Origin: Amanita rubescens
Taxonomy: Eukaryota > Basidiomycota > Agaricomycetes > Agaricales > Amanitaceae
DNA length: 64,000 bases
Direction: 5' to 3'
Assembly (NCBI GenBank): GCA_015039365.1
Contig: WION01000016.1
Coordinates: 310,001 to 374,000 of the forward strand
Shown: positions 47,752 to 59,910 of the stretch, piece after piece
Layout of the letters: each line of letters opens with the position of its first letter
How positions within the stretch are numbered: the first letter of the stretch is position 1
Program-made: the position numbers and the translations under genes
The notes under the pieces: model-generated
The model's input: the letters and a program-made list of their open reading frames with translations, nothing else
Databases searched by the model: none
Told to the model about the DNA's origin: nothing

Positions 47752-49831
47752 ATGAAGCTCAGAGAACGGCGCTCAGCTGCCTTCCTCTTGAGCAACGTCT
47801 TTCATAACGTGTGTCGCCTAGCGTCCGTCGTTTTGGTCATTTGGTATGAACTCGGCACATACTACGCGAGTTTATCGTCATGTAATTGGCCTCATTTGAC
47901 CTCAGTGAGTCCTGCTCGGCTAGCGTCAATTGCCTGTCATCTTTACTCGGGTCTCTAGGGCAGCGAGAAGCCAAGCCACGTCCTCCTTCTTTCGGATACC
48001 CAAGTTATACATACCCCCTATACCTTTTTCGGAGGACTGTCACTAGCATGGCGACGATTCCTATCCGATTTGAACTTGCGGAAGAACTGGCACGTTGCAT
48101 CGCGCCTTCGACCTCATGCTGTCGTATTCCTTGGGGACATGCTTGCGTCGGGATCAGCTATCAAAACTGCAGATGAGTGCGTAGTAGCTCTTTTTTTCTC
48201 GTAAAAAAAAACAACTCTGAATGGCGCAGATACGACCATGCCGTCCAATATTTCAAATCGATATTCGCGTTTCCGGATACCCAATTGTATTACGTTCCGG
48301 GGAACTCTGACATCAGGTTCGTGGATGTTTTTAATTCCATTCTGAGTTCATTCAATTCAGCCACCCGCTGCAGTCTAGGAAAGGCATCGAGGCATGCGAA
48401 GGAACTCAAGAATTTCTATATTCAGTCATTCGGGCCGTTGAATCAAGTATTCTCTGTTCGCAATCACACGTTTGTTGGATTGGATGCACCTGGGCTCGTT
48501 GACGAGGATTACCAGCGAGCTGCTCAAGGGAGGGACTATGGAGATTGGAATGCGCTTCCTGGCAGCGCAGTGTCGTTTGTGCGGTCGGTCTATACAGGTA
48601 CGTATCATCAACATGATTCGTTTCTACCCCAGCTCACGGTCCATAGATGATGAAGAGCCTCGGATACTGCTGTCACATATTCCACTTTCGCGACCCAGCA
48701 CTGCGTCCTGTGGCCCTTTGCGGGAAAAAGGCAGAATGCATCGTAACGTGGGAGACGGGTTCCAAAGCCTGCTTGGGAAACAAACGACTCAGTTCCTGTT
48801 GGACACTTTGCGACCATCATTAATTTTCAGGTTAGTACCTGCCTATTTCTATCCTGTGCGGTGATGGATCGTGGGAGGTCTACAGCGGAGATAACCGCGA
48901 CTACTGCGAGTTCACGCATACGTTTGCGGCGTCGGAAGATGACGAGATGAAGCAAAAGACTGTCCGAGAAGTCACTGTCAAATCATTTTCAATGTCAAAA
49001 CATATTCGTCGACCTGGATTTCAGCTCTTGTCCTTGGTCAATCCTTCCTCCAACTCGACTTCTTTTGCCGATTCACCCTGCTTGTTGCCGGACCAGGAAC
49101 GGATCTACTCGACTATTTATCCAGCATTATTGGTCATGATGCTCCTGGTGCTTTTCATCTATAATAAAACTAAATTGGGACGACGTAGAAAAAATCAACT
49201 GACGCCCCTTTCCGTGCTCTCCGCACCAAACAGCGGTCACCAAACGCCGGTGCACTACGCGGATAGTGATGCATGGTCTACGCGGACAACAAACACGTTT
49301 CTAAGCCCGAGAAACTCTACGCAGTCGTTTTCGCCACTCAGTGTCTCAAACGGAGCAAAGTTACGGACTTTGTCGTGTCCTGTTACACCAGATGGCTCAC
49401 CGCCGCATCGCTATCTACCACATCTAGGTGAATCTGATGAAGAGGAGGCGATGTATCCGGTGTACTCCCCCCATCAGTTCCCTGATCACGAGCTACGAAA
49501 TAACGAAGTATGGTCGTCAAGACACGAAGATGATAGGGCACAGGACGATCTGTCTGATGCAAATGCTCAATGGGCGTCAACTCCTGGTTGGAAGCCTGTC
49601 ACTACATCAAAACCGTTGTGGTCATGGACGTTTGTTTTCAGGGAGAGACGGAGACGCGTAACACTTAACGTTCCAACATGGGACGACTTGAACACGCTGT
49701 GCCAAGTGTGTCAAGGACATGTTAGCCATGCGCGTCGGAAAGGTATCATCGCAAATACAATTATAGACTTTGGGTCCGTTTTGTGGCCTGCTTTGCTGAC
49801 ATGGACATTTATTACGTGGTGTCACTTCTGA
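47752..49831 (+). CDS. Cdc1/Ted1-family metallophosphoesterase, copy B, catalytic histidines lost
   Basis: Same architecture as copy A: an N-terminal anchor (NVCRLASVVLVIWYELGTYY), SDTQV in place of DPQ, VVFLGDMLASG, YVPGNSDI, LLSHIPLSRP, SCGPLREKG, SGDNRDYCEFTHTF and REVTVKSFSMSKHIRRPGFQ, then C-terminal membrane segments. Two histidines of the superfamily are replaced: GNHD reads GNSD (Ser codon 48306-48308) and GDDHD reads GDNRD (Arg codon 48895-48897). In this superfamily the first is the catalytic His and the second a metal ligand. The reading frame is open throughout when introns are removed. It is therefore probably a pseudo-phosphoesterase. It converges on the FIT gene. Confidence 0.82.
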
Positions 49832-50014
49832 CAAGTTTTATGGATTGGGTAGATTACATCATGAACAACCATAGACAGTTTCGTACTAATCATGGACTAC
49901 TTAGTTGGTATGTGATTTCTCGGGGAATCTGGTCTTGACAAAAGGTAGTTGAGTAAAGCCAAAGGCAGCTATACCCAGCACTAGAAGGTGTAGGTCAATC
50001 GCATGCGGTTGTAT

Positions 50015-50827
50015 TTACACAAAATGACACGTACGGAAGCCGGTGAATTTTTCCAGAGGTGAATGGAAATATATGCTGGTCGTGTACACTCCAAAGAACC
50101 AAACAGCAATGAGAGTTATGTTGGTCATGATAGCGATATAGTGCAACGCTGACCATTGTCCCTGCTGTCTCCGGATATAGAAAGAGGGCGCCAACTGGTC
50201 TACCAATAAGAGGATTGATAGTGTAAGCAAAAATATGTGGCCCGACACGTCATGACCGCGGCGCAGTCGAGGAGTGCTGTTCCATCCGGTTGGGAAAGCT
50301 TGGTCCAAGGACTGCGATGAGAGGAAAAGATCAGGATGTGTGGTCAGGGAGACGGTCGACTTTGAATAGCAGAGGCTGTATGGAACGATGACCTGCTCGC
50401 CCGAGGGGACGTTGAGGATGCACTGGCCACCAGAAGCGACCGTTAGGCGCTCAAAGAGGCTGGGACCGAAAAACCATGCGGTGAAGAGTAGCCAGGTAAG
50501 AGTTGCGAGGAGATACTGGACAAGGCGTCGTCCTGTGCGAATGCGGTATGGACTGGTGATCCAATTGAGGAAGAAGGCGGCTGTTGTCCATCCCCAAGCC
50601 TTCTTGATAAAGTGAACGTTGAGAACGTTACGCTTGTTTGCAAAGTAGTGGGTAGCGGAGAGATGGTGAGGGAGGCGGGCAAGGATGGGATTGGAAGTGT
50701 CAAGGTAGGTATTATAGATGACAGAGTAACCTGCGCCTATGACGACGGTGAGGGCGAGGGCGATGAGGGTGATGCGTATTAGCATGAGGAAATAGCGTGG
50801 TTTGTTTACGAGATTCTGCCGAGTCAT
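50015..50827 (-). CDS. FIT-family (Scs3/Yft2-like) lipid phosphatase of the ER
   Basis: One uninterrupted exon of 270 codons, unusual among these intron-rich neighbours. Multiple transmembrane segments are visible (MLIRITLIALALTVVIGAGY, YLLATLTWLLFTAWFFGP, IFLLTLSILLLVDQLAPSFY, IAIMTNITLIAVWFFGVYTT). The FIT signature RRGHDVSGHIFLL carries the first conserved His, and IYFHSPLEKFTGF the second. Human FIT2 and yeast Scs3/Yft2 are acyl-CoA diphosphatases needed for lipid droplet budding and ER phospholipid balance. Both His motifs are present, so activity is expected. I cannot decide between Scs3 and Yft2. Confidence 0.9.
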   Translation of the reverse strand: MTRQNLVNKPRYFLMLIRITLIALALTVVIGAGYSVIYNTYLDTSNPILARLPHHLSATHYFANKRNVLNVHFIKKAWGWTTAAFFLNWITSPYRIRTGRRLVQYLLATLTWLLFTAWFFGPSLFERLTVASGGQCILNVPSGEQVIVPYSLCYSKSTVSLTTHPDLFLSSQSLDQAFPTGWNSTPRLRRGHDVSGHIFLLTLSILLLVDQLAPSFYIRRQQGQWSALHYIAIMTNITLIAVWFFGVYTTSIYFHSPLEKFTGFRTCHFV

Positions 50828-51417
50828 ATCGAAGAAGCTTCCAGCTGCGTAATATCAATTTCAGGGCCAACCCGCCTAGGTGGCCTACAACCCTCATAGT
50901 TTACGTGAATGATAAATACTTGTGGGTAGCTGTTTCCCTCTCTCTTATCACACGACTTTTTCTCTAAATATTCAGCTGCGGGTCAATATCCTGTGCATTA
51001 TAAATTATTCTGGGTGAACAGCGTATAGTACATTGTTCGGGAGAGGACAATGGATTGTTGGTCCATATGTATCAATTTTTTTTTTTGATTCTTGGAGACG
51101 AACCGAGCAGGGCCAAGGGACCTAAGACCACCTAATTGCCGATCAGACGCGATCACGTGACATTGTTGACTGGAGCTGCGTGAGATAGAAAAGAGGCCGC
51201 GAGGCAAGGGCAGCGCCGCTCCCGTCCTCATTCCCCTCATCATCGTGTTTAACGACGCCGACTCGCCGCTTTACTCGATTGCCGTTGTTCTACACGTCGT
51301 CAAAGCACTGAGCCGCTTCAGTCTCGCTCAAGACAACTTGTGGCCCAAAATATCTCTTTGACACTTTGTTTTGCCACGCTCCTCCATTTCTACTCAGACC
51401 CTCTTTGAACAATCAGC
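50828..51417. other. Intergenic region between FIT and WEE1
   Basis: Divergent spacer of 590 bp holding both promoters. It has a T10 run near 51077 and a C/T-rich leader before the WEE1 ATG (ccacgctcctccatttctac). No further motif is assigned. Confidence 0.5.
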
Positions 51418-54400
51418 ATGCTCGCTTCTACTCCGACCAAGGACTATGTAGCCCTTCGCAATCCACCTACTATCTCACCGTCCTATCGTCCTCGCTACTA
51501 CACACCTCCTCGAATTATGAACGATGCCCCGGCGTATGACTCCGCATTGCATTCTCCTTCCCCGTTGCGGCAACGGCCCTTCTTCCCAACTGCATCCAAT
51601 GCTCTTGAAGGTAGACGGTCTATTTTCCAAGCTGCCATACAAACCATCCGCGTGGGCGCAAAACCACCGAATATCGTATCCCAGCAGACCGCTGCCGATC
51701 GCAGCGGACGACGACGAAGGCTTCATTTTCTTATCACAATCACCCCCATCACCCTTCGTCCCTGTCTCTGTATCTCAACCGTTGAGAACTCCAGTGAAGC
51801 AAGCGCACGGGGTTGCTGGTCGTCCCGCCTTGTCTATTAGACATCTCAACACTCCAGTGCCGGCCGTCAATGCCACCCATGTCGGTACAAAGCGCAAACA
51901 GTGTTCCCAGAATACGTCTACGCCGGTGCATTCACATACACCTTTGAGAGTGGCTGTGTCGAAAACCGTAGACCCTCACGCTACATCGTACTTTATGTTT
52001 GATAGGCTTGCTCCCCTTGAAGCACCAAAATTTACAGCTCGGACGCCGCAAACCAAAGCTGAAACTGATGCTTATTTACGACGTCAAACCGCCACCCTCA
52101 CCAAGCTCAAACTCGCCGACCTGAAAGATTCTGACGACGAATTCTCACCAGACTTGTGCTGTAATCTGGATGATGAGGTCGAGAGCTTCAGACCGACGGT
52201 TAACGTGGGTGGTCATGGGCGACGTACAAACCAGAAAGAAGTAGCCGAAGCCGTATCTCCGGGTGGTCACGTCACCAAGAGACGCGCTCGATCAAGACCA
52301 GTTTCCGCAGAACTTCTTGAAAGTGCATTTCGTTCATCGTCCTCGCCAAGCAAAGTAAGGATTTTGCCGATTGCATTTTGCCACGCGCTAATCAACTCTA
52401 TAGGTACCAGTCACAGGCACCAACTTCCCCACAACGCGATCTCACGCTCGTTCGTCATCAGGATCTTCGATGGACGCCGCTTCGCCTAAGCCTCGGAAAA
52501 GAACCGGCGGCGCCGCGCATCCTTACGCCATCAGATCGGCACAACATCCCGTCCCTGGACGTGCGCCAATGAATCGAATCAGCAGCGGTAGCTCTGCGTC
52601 CCTCTTCTTTGGCCCTTCCATACCATCTGATGTGCTTACACGTACCCGGACGAAGAGTAATGCCAGTCCTGTTCCTACGCTTCGTATCCCTCATCCTGTG
52701 GTCAAGACCCGTCACAGCTATAGCGGGATCGCAGATGACCGCAAAAACTGGAATACAATTCAAGCAAGGGCTAATTCGCCATCGCCCGAGTCGTCTCCGG
52801 CGAGATTACCGCGTCGGTCTAGCATGGATGACGACTGAAGAAATGTTTTTTGGTGGCGAATTGCACAACTCGTCGTTCCAGCTGCGCGTAACTGAAGATA
52901 CTCCATCACCGCATTCGAGAAGACGGGATCCTGGAACATTACAACGTAAATATCGACCACGCGATTCTGGTGTAGTCATTAGTGATGACGATGACGGCTC
53001 GTCACCACACTCAGGTAGCAATGGTGAACATTTCAACATTGCACCCCCAGCCTCAACGAGTGCTGGCTCGCTTTATTCGGATGCGGACGACGGTCTCATT
53101 ACGCCCGGAGTCGCACCTGAATCTGATTCAGGCTGGCCTGGATCGGGTATATTCGTTCGAGGAACGGATGACAATAGTCTACGTCACAGCATGGATGGGC
53201 GAGATGCTGAAATGAATGTTGACGCTTTTATCATGAGAACCCTGACTACTGCGTCCAAGAATACAAGCGACGGCATCAAGAAAGCACCAGGAACACCAGT
53301 CAAGAGGCAGAAAACAACTTTTCTGGGCATAGATAGACCATGGCAGAGCGCCATCGCTCCAAAAATTGGACCTCGATACCAACTCGATAACAGGACGGCG
53401 AAAGGTCCCCGGAAGAGTTTGCCTGCTGTTTTCCCGGATTTATCACAGAGACACGAAGACGAAACAGACTCGGAACAAGAAGATGATAGCCCTATTGCAA
53501 GGAGGGATAAATATTCAGGCTTAGGCCTCGGCCGCCCACAACCACCTCTATTGCGAGAGAGTCTCCCTGCTCGCACTCGTCTTTTGATGCGCCGCAGCAG
53601 TAGTGGGGCTTTTTCAAGTGGCAGTGACTCTACATCCATTTTAGGCACCCCCACGCGTACGAAGAATAACGGTACGTAACTCGTTTCATTTTTAACGTAG
53701 CTTGATGCGAGTACTCGTTCTAGATAACTGGAGCATACCTCCACTTTCAACAGCTACCTTTAGAACATCTCCAACCCGGAGTGCATCAAATTCCTCTACG
53801 TCAAGCACCAGTTCTGTGTCGCCAACAAAACGTTCACGTCAATCCTACAGCACCGCAAAGCGACCAGCTTCAAGACCATCGTCCTTAGCACGTAGAGTCG
53901 TTACTGCTTCAGGAGAAGAGCAACCAGGTCGCTTCGAGCGCGACTTTGACGAGATAGATGAGCTGGGAAGCGGCGAATTTGGAAAAGTAATCAAGGTACG
54001 ATCGAAGAACAAAGGCAATCACGAGTTATATGCAATCAAGAAGTCCAAACGGTTCGAGGGTGCGAGGCACAGGTATGCCGTTCCTCAGCAAATTTTCCAC
54101 CCCGGCTAATTGTCCATAGGCTCCGGCTGAGAGAGGAGGTGGATGTTCTAAAACATCTTGCTCAGCGTTCAAGGACGCCCGCCGGACATCCAAACGTTCT
54201 CGGTTATATCGACAGTTGGGAGGAAGATGAAGCCCTGTTTATTCAAACCGAATTGTGCGAGTCCGGGAATCTGGCCCACTTCCTATGGCAATATGGTCGA
54301 GTCTTTCCGCGATTGGACGAAGCAAGAGTATGGAAAATAATTGTTGATCTCAGTAAAGTAAGTCATATGGTCTGCCGAGGTACATATCGTATCTTATTGG

Positions 54401-55109
54401 GCCTTTTAGGGTCTCCGGTTTATCCACGAGGCTGGAGTCATTCATTTGGATCTCAAACCGTCCAACGTTTTTCTCACCAAAGATGGCCGATTCAAGATTG
54501 GAGATTTTGGAATGGCCTCGTTTTGGCCGCGGAAACCCACTCCAACAATAATGGGGTCAAACCTATTTGAACGCGAGGGTGATAAATTATACTTGGCGCC
54601 CGAAGTCTTGCAAGGCCGCTACGGCAACGCTGCGGATATGTTCAGGTGAGCCTTGAAGTATGACCACCGTGCTTGTGTCGTTCTGATGTTGGTTCCGCCA
54701 GCCTTGGTATGATCATACTGGAGACTGCTTCAAATATTGTTGTCCCTGATCAGTAAGTAGTAAAAATAGACACGCCTGACATTTGTTGACATGATTCTAC
54801 AGAGGTGAAGCGTGGCATCGCTTGCGTCAAGAAGATTTTTCTCAAGTTGATCTCGACGAAAGCCCGGAACTGCTATATCTGATTAAGCAACTGATGCGGA
54901 CGGATCCCACGCTGCGCATCAACGCACAAGACACTTTTGATCACCCGATCGTTTCTCGCGCCCGAGCAATGATGGAAGGGACATACAATCAAGCCGTGAA
55001 GAATGGAACGTCCGTCTTTGCGGCATCTCCATTGGCTAGCGTTCCAGACAGCTTCTTGATTGAGATTCTTGACCGCCCGCCCTGTTTGGCCATGGATACA
55101 AGTCCATGA
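51418..55109 (+). CDS. WEE1: WEE1 cell-cycle kinase
   Basis: About 1,050 residues. The long N-terminal region is disordered and Ser/Pro-rich, with agaric WEE1 markers (SPLRQRPFFP, PRDSGVVISDDDDG, DAFIMRTL, APGTPVKRQKTTFLGI). The kinase domain at 53930-55000 has the P-loop ELGSGEFGKVIKV, Lys in YAIKKSKR, catalytic HLDLKPSNVFL, DFG in KIGDFGMASF and LAPEVLQGRYG. HLDLKP and GDFGMA are WEE1-type. WEE1 phosphorylates Cdk1 on Tyr15 and blocks mitotic entry. A 94-nt intron (about 51613-51706) resolves the first frame change. A second change at 52836, just after RRSSMDDD, is not explained by an intron: removing one T gives MDDDEEMFFGG. It is either a sequence error or a real truncating lesion upstream of the kinase domain. 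Confidence 0.88.
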
Positions 55110-55386
55110 GGACAAGTGATTTGCCTCCTTGATTATTCCTTCCCTTGGGACATTGGGTCTGTACAAATTTGACTTTCTAGCACAAGGCATGCATTTTATT
55201 TTAACGTTCACTCATGCCCCATTCATATGCTCGTCATTGCATTGCTCATAACATACGTATAACAAGAATGACTTATATGTTAGCTACTATAACTACAAAT
55301 AGCGTATATTAAGTATTGTACATGTCGGTATTCCACCATGCGAATGTATATGGTCGTAAAAGTGATTGGATCAACCCGTCCCAAAC

Positions 55387-57597
55387 ATGTTTCCCGGCTT
55401 TCCTTTCCACTCCCACCATATGCTGCATCCTTACCATCCCATCTCTCCAGACGTCCCCTCCGACTTCCGTGCGTTCTATCCATATACTCCTAATGAGGTC
55501 AAGCACAGGAAGAGGACTACTAGCGCGCAGCTACGAACCCTGGAGAACGTCTTCAAGCGTGATACCAAGCCAAATGCGGCTCTCAGAAATCAGCTCGCCG
55601 AGCAGCTCAAAATGACACCCCGAGGCGTACAGGTAAGTTCTACTCTCTCTCTTATCCCCTCGACACGCTCACAGGCGCTCGCCGCGCATTGGAAGGTTTG
55701 GTTCCAAAATCGGTGCGTATTTTACTCCGAGGGGGTGGCTCATTCTAATTTTAATCCCCGCGTTTCATCTGTCTAGACGCGCCAAGGAAAAGACCAAGGC
55801 CAACAAGGCAAAGACCGTAGCAGATTCCACAAAGCAAGAGCAGACTACATCGTCAGGTACTGCAACATCCGGTTCACAGAGCCCCTCAACCCCGTCCCCC
55901 AAGTTAGATGATACAGATCCTCGACTAGTCCTGGATCAATCAGACACTCAGGGGGAACAGCCTCAAGAGATAGTAATCAGTGCAACGCCGCCTGTCATTA
56001 CTCCTCCGCAACTCCGTGTATTGACAAACCCTGACACTTCGGAATGGGATCAGCGTCAGAGTGATGACGATGCGCTAAACGTGGCCCACCGCCGAATAGA
56101 CGCACTGTCCGCCTCTGAATTGTATGCTACGCGCCGCGGGTCTCTTCCTGCCCATGCACTCCTCCACCACCCTATAAGTCATAACCCTCCAGATCCGCTA
56201 GCCGCGCTACAGAGGCGGGGAAGTGTCGACGCAAACTTGCTTCGTATTACCAACAATTATGGTACTCTCCCGAGGGTTAGGACGGACGCCTCAGTGGGCG
56301 CCCGTGGTCGAAGGATGTTAACAAGTCGATCCCCGCCTGTTTCCCGCCCATCACAATGTTTTCCGCAAGGGCGTTCTAGCCTTTGCCCTCCTTATGTCCC
56401 TCCTATGGGTAGCGCGTCGAGCATCGATGGACTCTCGGACTATGTTGCTTTCTCAAAGAGGAACAATCTCCGCCGCAGGCACCCCTGCCTGCATATAACG
56501 GTTCTTCGAGAGCATCTTTACCCATTTCAAACAGTTTGTATGCTGTTCCTTCTCGCAGGCTCTCACCTCCCGGTCCAGGACCACTTCCTGCACCCAACTT
56601 CCAATTCGGCGCCGCGGGAATGTCGTCTAGCCCAGGGGAGAGCGAAAGGAACTCGCCGGACTCTCTAACATACAAAGATGAGGAACGCGATGACGATAAT
56701 ACATCTGTAGGTTCGTATGTCCCCCACTCTAGGTTTGGATCCTTTCAATCCATTGCAACGAGCGAGTCGGGTTCAATATACTCTGACTTTACAAATCTTA
56801 CTTCCGGCATGCCCTCTCCCGCTATCGCGAGCGGCAGAAGACACTCATGGTAATTTTTTCATTAAGCTAAAAAAGACTATTATTTACATTAACTATAGTA
56901 CTCCCGCCTTCGTGGGCCTCATGTCAACTCTTGGTGTAAACGATATGCATTCTAATGCAGTGCCAGACTCTATTATTGAAAGTCCTTACCCTCTGGACGT
57001 TTCGGGCAACGAATACACAGATACATGCCCTCCTGCCAATTCCATGTTTAACTACGGTCAGGCCGCGCCCGCAGCCAGTGCAGGCGACTCCGCCTGTGCA
57101 CAGGAATTGCTCTACTCCTTCTCTGGTTCGAGCGAGTTGGCCCATGCCCTTCAGAGCCAGCCGCAACAGGTAAAATGGATTTGATCACATCCAGGGACGT
57201 TTGAGTTCATTGATGTTCACAGGCGGAGACTTCCGATTTGGACGACCACATGATGTGCAATCCCCGTGCCTCGCAGCCGTCATCCGCTGATGGTGGCAGA
57301 GCCCAGGCTGATGGCTCCTTCTACGTTTCGGAGTCCGAGGGGGCCTTGGACGATGCTCCGTCCACAATTATTCCCGACTTTGCAACCGCGTTAACCAGCC
57401 CGGAGTCCCCGTTCAATCTTCCTTTCACGCAGAATTATGTACCAACGAAGAATACCAGCGACGGGCTCCAACCGCCCATGAATTATACCCAATGTGCAAC
57501 GAATATTTACCCGAATTATGCTGATTCCCCGTTCTCGCCCTCAACTTTTCCCTCTAACTCTCCTCAAATTGTCGAACAGTGCGCTGCCTATTCCTGA
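55387..57597 (+). CDS. Homeodomain transcription factor
   Basis: Starts MFPGFPFHSHHMLHPYHPIS. The homeodomain is at about residues 40-100: KHRKRTTSAQLRTLENVFKR, NAALRNQLAEQLKMTPRGVQ, VWFQNRRAKEKTKANKAK. The recognition helix carries the expected W-F-x-N-R. WFQNR comes from a 17-nt exon (55696-55712). The long C-terminal part is disordered and Ser/Pro-rich; a 50-nt intron (56407-56456) explains its frame change. Homeodomain factors regulate development, including fruiting, in mushrooms. I cannot tie this one to a named Hom gene. It is not a mating-type HD1/HD2 protein by context, because no partner HD gene is adjacent. Confidence 0.85.
55696..55712 (+). other. 17-nt microexon encoding WFQNR of the homeodomain
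   Basis: GTTTGGTTCCAAAATCG lies between a ggaag acceptor and a gtgcgt donor. It joins TPRGVQ to RAKEK to give the canonical TPRGVQVWFQNRRAK. If the upstream acceptor cacag (55671-55675) were used instead, seven foreign residues (ALAAHWK) would be inserted before the recognition helix. Confidence 0.65.
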
Positions 57598-58341
57598 TGA
57601 ACGTACTTTCAATCTTTTCTTTTGTTCATTTTGCATCGCCGTACTCCACCACATTGATTCTGACCCTTTGGACACCTACTCGCTTGCTCTCGTTATCTGC
57701 GACAAATCTGCAATCCACTCGCTTCAGTTATGCATCACGAAAACGCTCACTTATCATGTCATGCCTTGCAACACTCTTTCAAGGTCACTCCTTGAACTTT
57801 TTTTTGGGTCTTCGTTGTTTTATATATCGCACTGCTACTTTATGTTATCTGAATCACTTATTGTGCATAATACCATCCCCGTCACTCCCTTCATGTCTCT
57901 ATTTGGACCTAGACATTTTCTTCAACGTAGTGGAGGAAGAGCGATGATCTAACCGTAAATGTGTTGGTATTGTTACCAAGTTTATACAGATTATTGTTAT
58001 AAAGACAAAAAAGCTTGTGCTTCTATGGGTTGGACCCACAACGAGCTGTCTGGATCGCAGCAACGCTGTGCCTCGTGTTGAGGCGTTCATCGGGCTCTTA
58101 GACAAGCAGGCTGTGTGGAATGTCTTCTGCGCAGTAATAGTCTGCCTCATGTTCAAGTATTTTCGCCCAGGAGAGCATACTGGGTAAAGGGCTTAACCTG
58201 TCTTCTCGGTTCCCAGGAGTTTTAATATTAACACCAAGTTGCGCAGCCCTTTATACTGCGTACTGACAGCTGTGAATCATAACCGCCTATACCATCTTAT
58301 CGGGTTGGATCCTTACTTGGATCGTCTCTACGACCATCGTC
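57598..58341. other. Intergenic region
   Basis: About 740 bp. Open frames here lack domains; the left part is pyrimidine-rich (tctcgttatct, ctttttttttggg) and likely the 3' UTR of the homeodomain gene. No other feature is recognised. Confidence 0.5.
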
Positions 58342-59629
58342 ATGTCCAGAAAGGATAAAAAGAAGGCTGTTGGCCCGACTGGCCAGCAATCTGTGACTGA
58401 AGGCGGGAGCCAATTGCCGACTCCCAGACCTGAGTCCACGCCACTAGCCACAGAGTCGAGCATCCAGAATAACGAATCATCCGAATCTCCAGAGCCAAGT
58501 AACTCGAAATCAAAGCCGATACCAAAGGTGATCACAGTTCCCCCAACATCAGAAATGGTGGAAGCAACCGAAGCGATGCGAGTGATGTCGGCCAATGTCG
58601 GAAGTATGACAAAGGCTCTTGAAACTATCCAGTCTCAAGCGTTATGGTTATCGACCTATCACCACTCCTTGAAACTTCAAGAAGAGGTTTGAGCAACGTT
58701 CTGATGTGATTGTGCGCCGCTGACCGGTTTGTAGATAAATAAAGTTAAGACTGACCTTGAGAAGCAAGTGCACCAGGAGGCAGCCGATATCAAGCAAAAA
58801 CGTCATGATTTGGAAAAGCAAATAAATGCCCCTGTGCCAGAAGACATTCTCGAGGGGTGGACGGAGAGAATTCGTGAAATCGTTCAGAACCAAGTATCTG
58901 CAAAGGTTGAACAAGAGGTGAAAAAAAATAATTCACTGATATCTTTCGATAATACGTACTTACGTACATACGCTAGCTCCGCCAACAAATCCCGGAAACA
59001 GCCAGAGTTCAAGCGAAGAATCATCAGGATCAGATGCAAGAGCTTCAAAATCATTTATACAACGAGTAGGTGCCGATTACTGTACTGGAGGGAGCCGAGA
59101 TTGACTTGCTTGCTTACGCAGTGAGATCAAGCGGCGCAACGCCCTCATCAGAGCTGAAAATGAGCCTCTGGGTCGTTTGCGAATTCCGAAAGCCGTCGCC
59201 ATGAGCCGGTCTTCATCGGGTAGTCAGGGCAGTGGCATCACGCCCGCCACAACTGGTTATCCCCAGACACCGTCCAACGGCTTGCAGTTGTTGGTGGACA
59301 CATCAGTGCCCGCAGTCAATGATGATCTGCTCGTGTCACCGGCTTTCCCATACAGCATAGAGCAGCTATATGGATATTACAAGTCGGACAGAGGAAAGTT
59401 ACGGCAACTCTTGAATGATTATGGCGAGGACGTACAAGATGCAAGAAATGATCAGCAGGCCGTCGACCAGTTGAACAAAGCCCTTGACATCGTTGGAGTG
59501 TGTGGTATTAAGGCCTCTGTCCCTCCGCCGTCTACTCGGCCTCCACTTCGTCGTCCTGTCGGACAGTATACTTCTCGGGACAACAACTCAATACTTTCGC
59601 CGCTCATGATACATACGTTGACGCATTAG
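58342..59629 (+). CDS. Coiled-coil protein of unknown function
   Basis: Starts MSRKDKKKAVGPTGQQSVTE, a disordered Pro/Ser-rich head. Helical regions follow: MVEATEAMRVMSANVGSMTK, INKVKTDLEKQVHQEAADIK, DILEGWTERIREIVQNQVSA, IPETARVQAKNHQDQMQELQ and DEIKRRNALIRAENEPLGRL, a clear coiled coil of about 150 residues. A C-terminal motif, FPYSIEQLYGYYKSDRGKLR then QLLNDYGEDVQDARND, looks like a small helical domain. RRNALIRAE and the following LYGYY/LL-x-DYG elements recur in basidiomycete proteins as I recall, with no assigned function. Four exons with intact frames. Confidence 0.65.
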
Positions 59630-59910
59630 TTATGTGTTATGTACTACTGTCCTATCCTCTATGTACTCTTTTTGTTGTACTATCTTGAATGTAATCATAC
59701 GTGTTTTTCTGTATCCACTTCGACCAATTTCGTAATGACCCTGAAACACGCAACTATTTTATTTGATCATACATCATTGATGGCATCGATTGACACGCAG
59801 CAAGTTCAAATTGAGAGCGCGAACGCCAACCAGTCTTCCCTACTGCTCGTCCCGGTGACTAGTAGTAGCGACTGTTGCTGGCAACTACAGTCTTCGTCCT
59901 CCCGCTCAAA

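Noticed and set aside
51613..51706. Frame change early in WEE1
   Set aside because: A 94-nt GT-AG intron from GAAG to CGGACG gives NALEADDDEGFIFL in frame.
56407..56456. Frame change in the C-terminal half of the homeodomain gene
   Set aside because: A 50-nt intron with a good pyrimidine-rich acceptor joins PPM to EEQSPPQAP in frame.
57494..57952. 152-codon open frame after the homeodomain gene
   Set aside because: It overlaps the homeodomain C-terminus in another frame and has no ATG near its start; it looks like 3' UTR.
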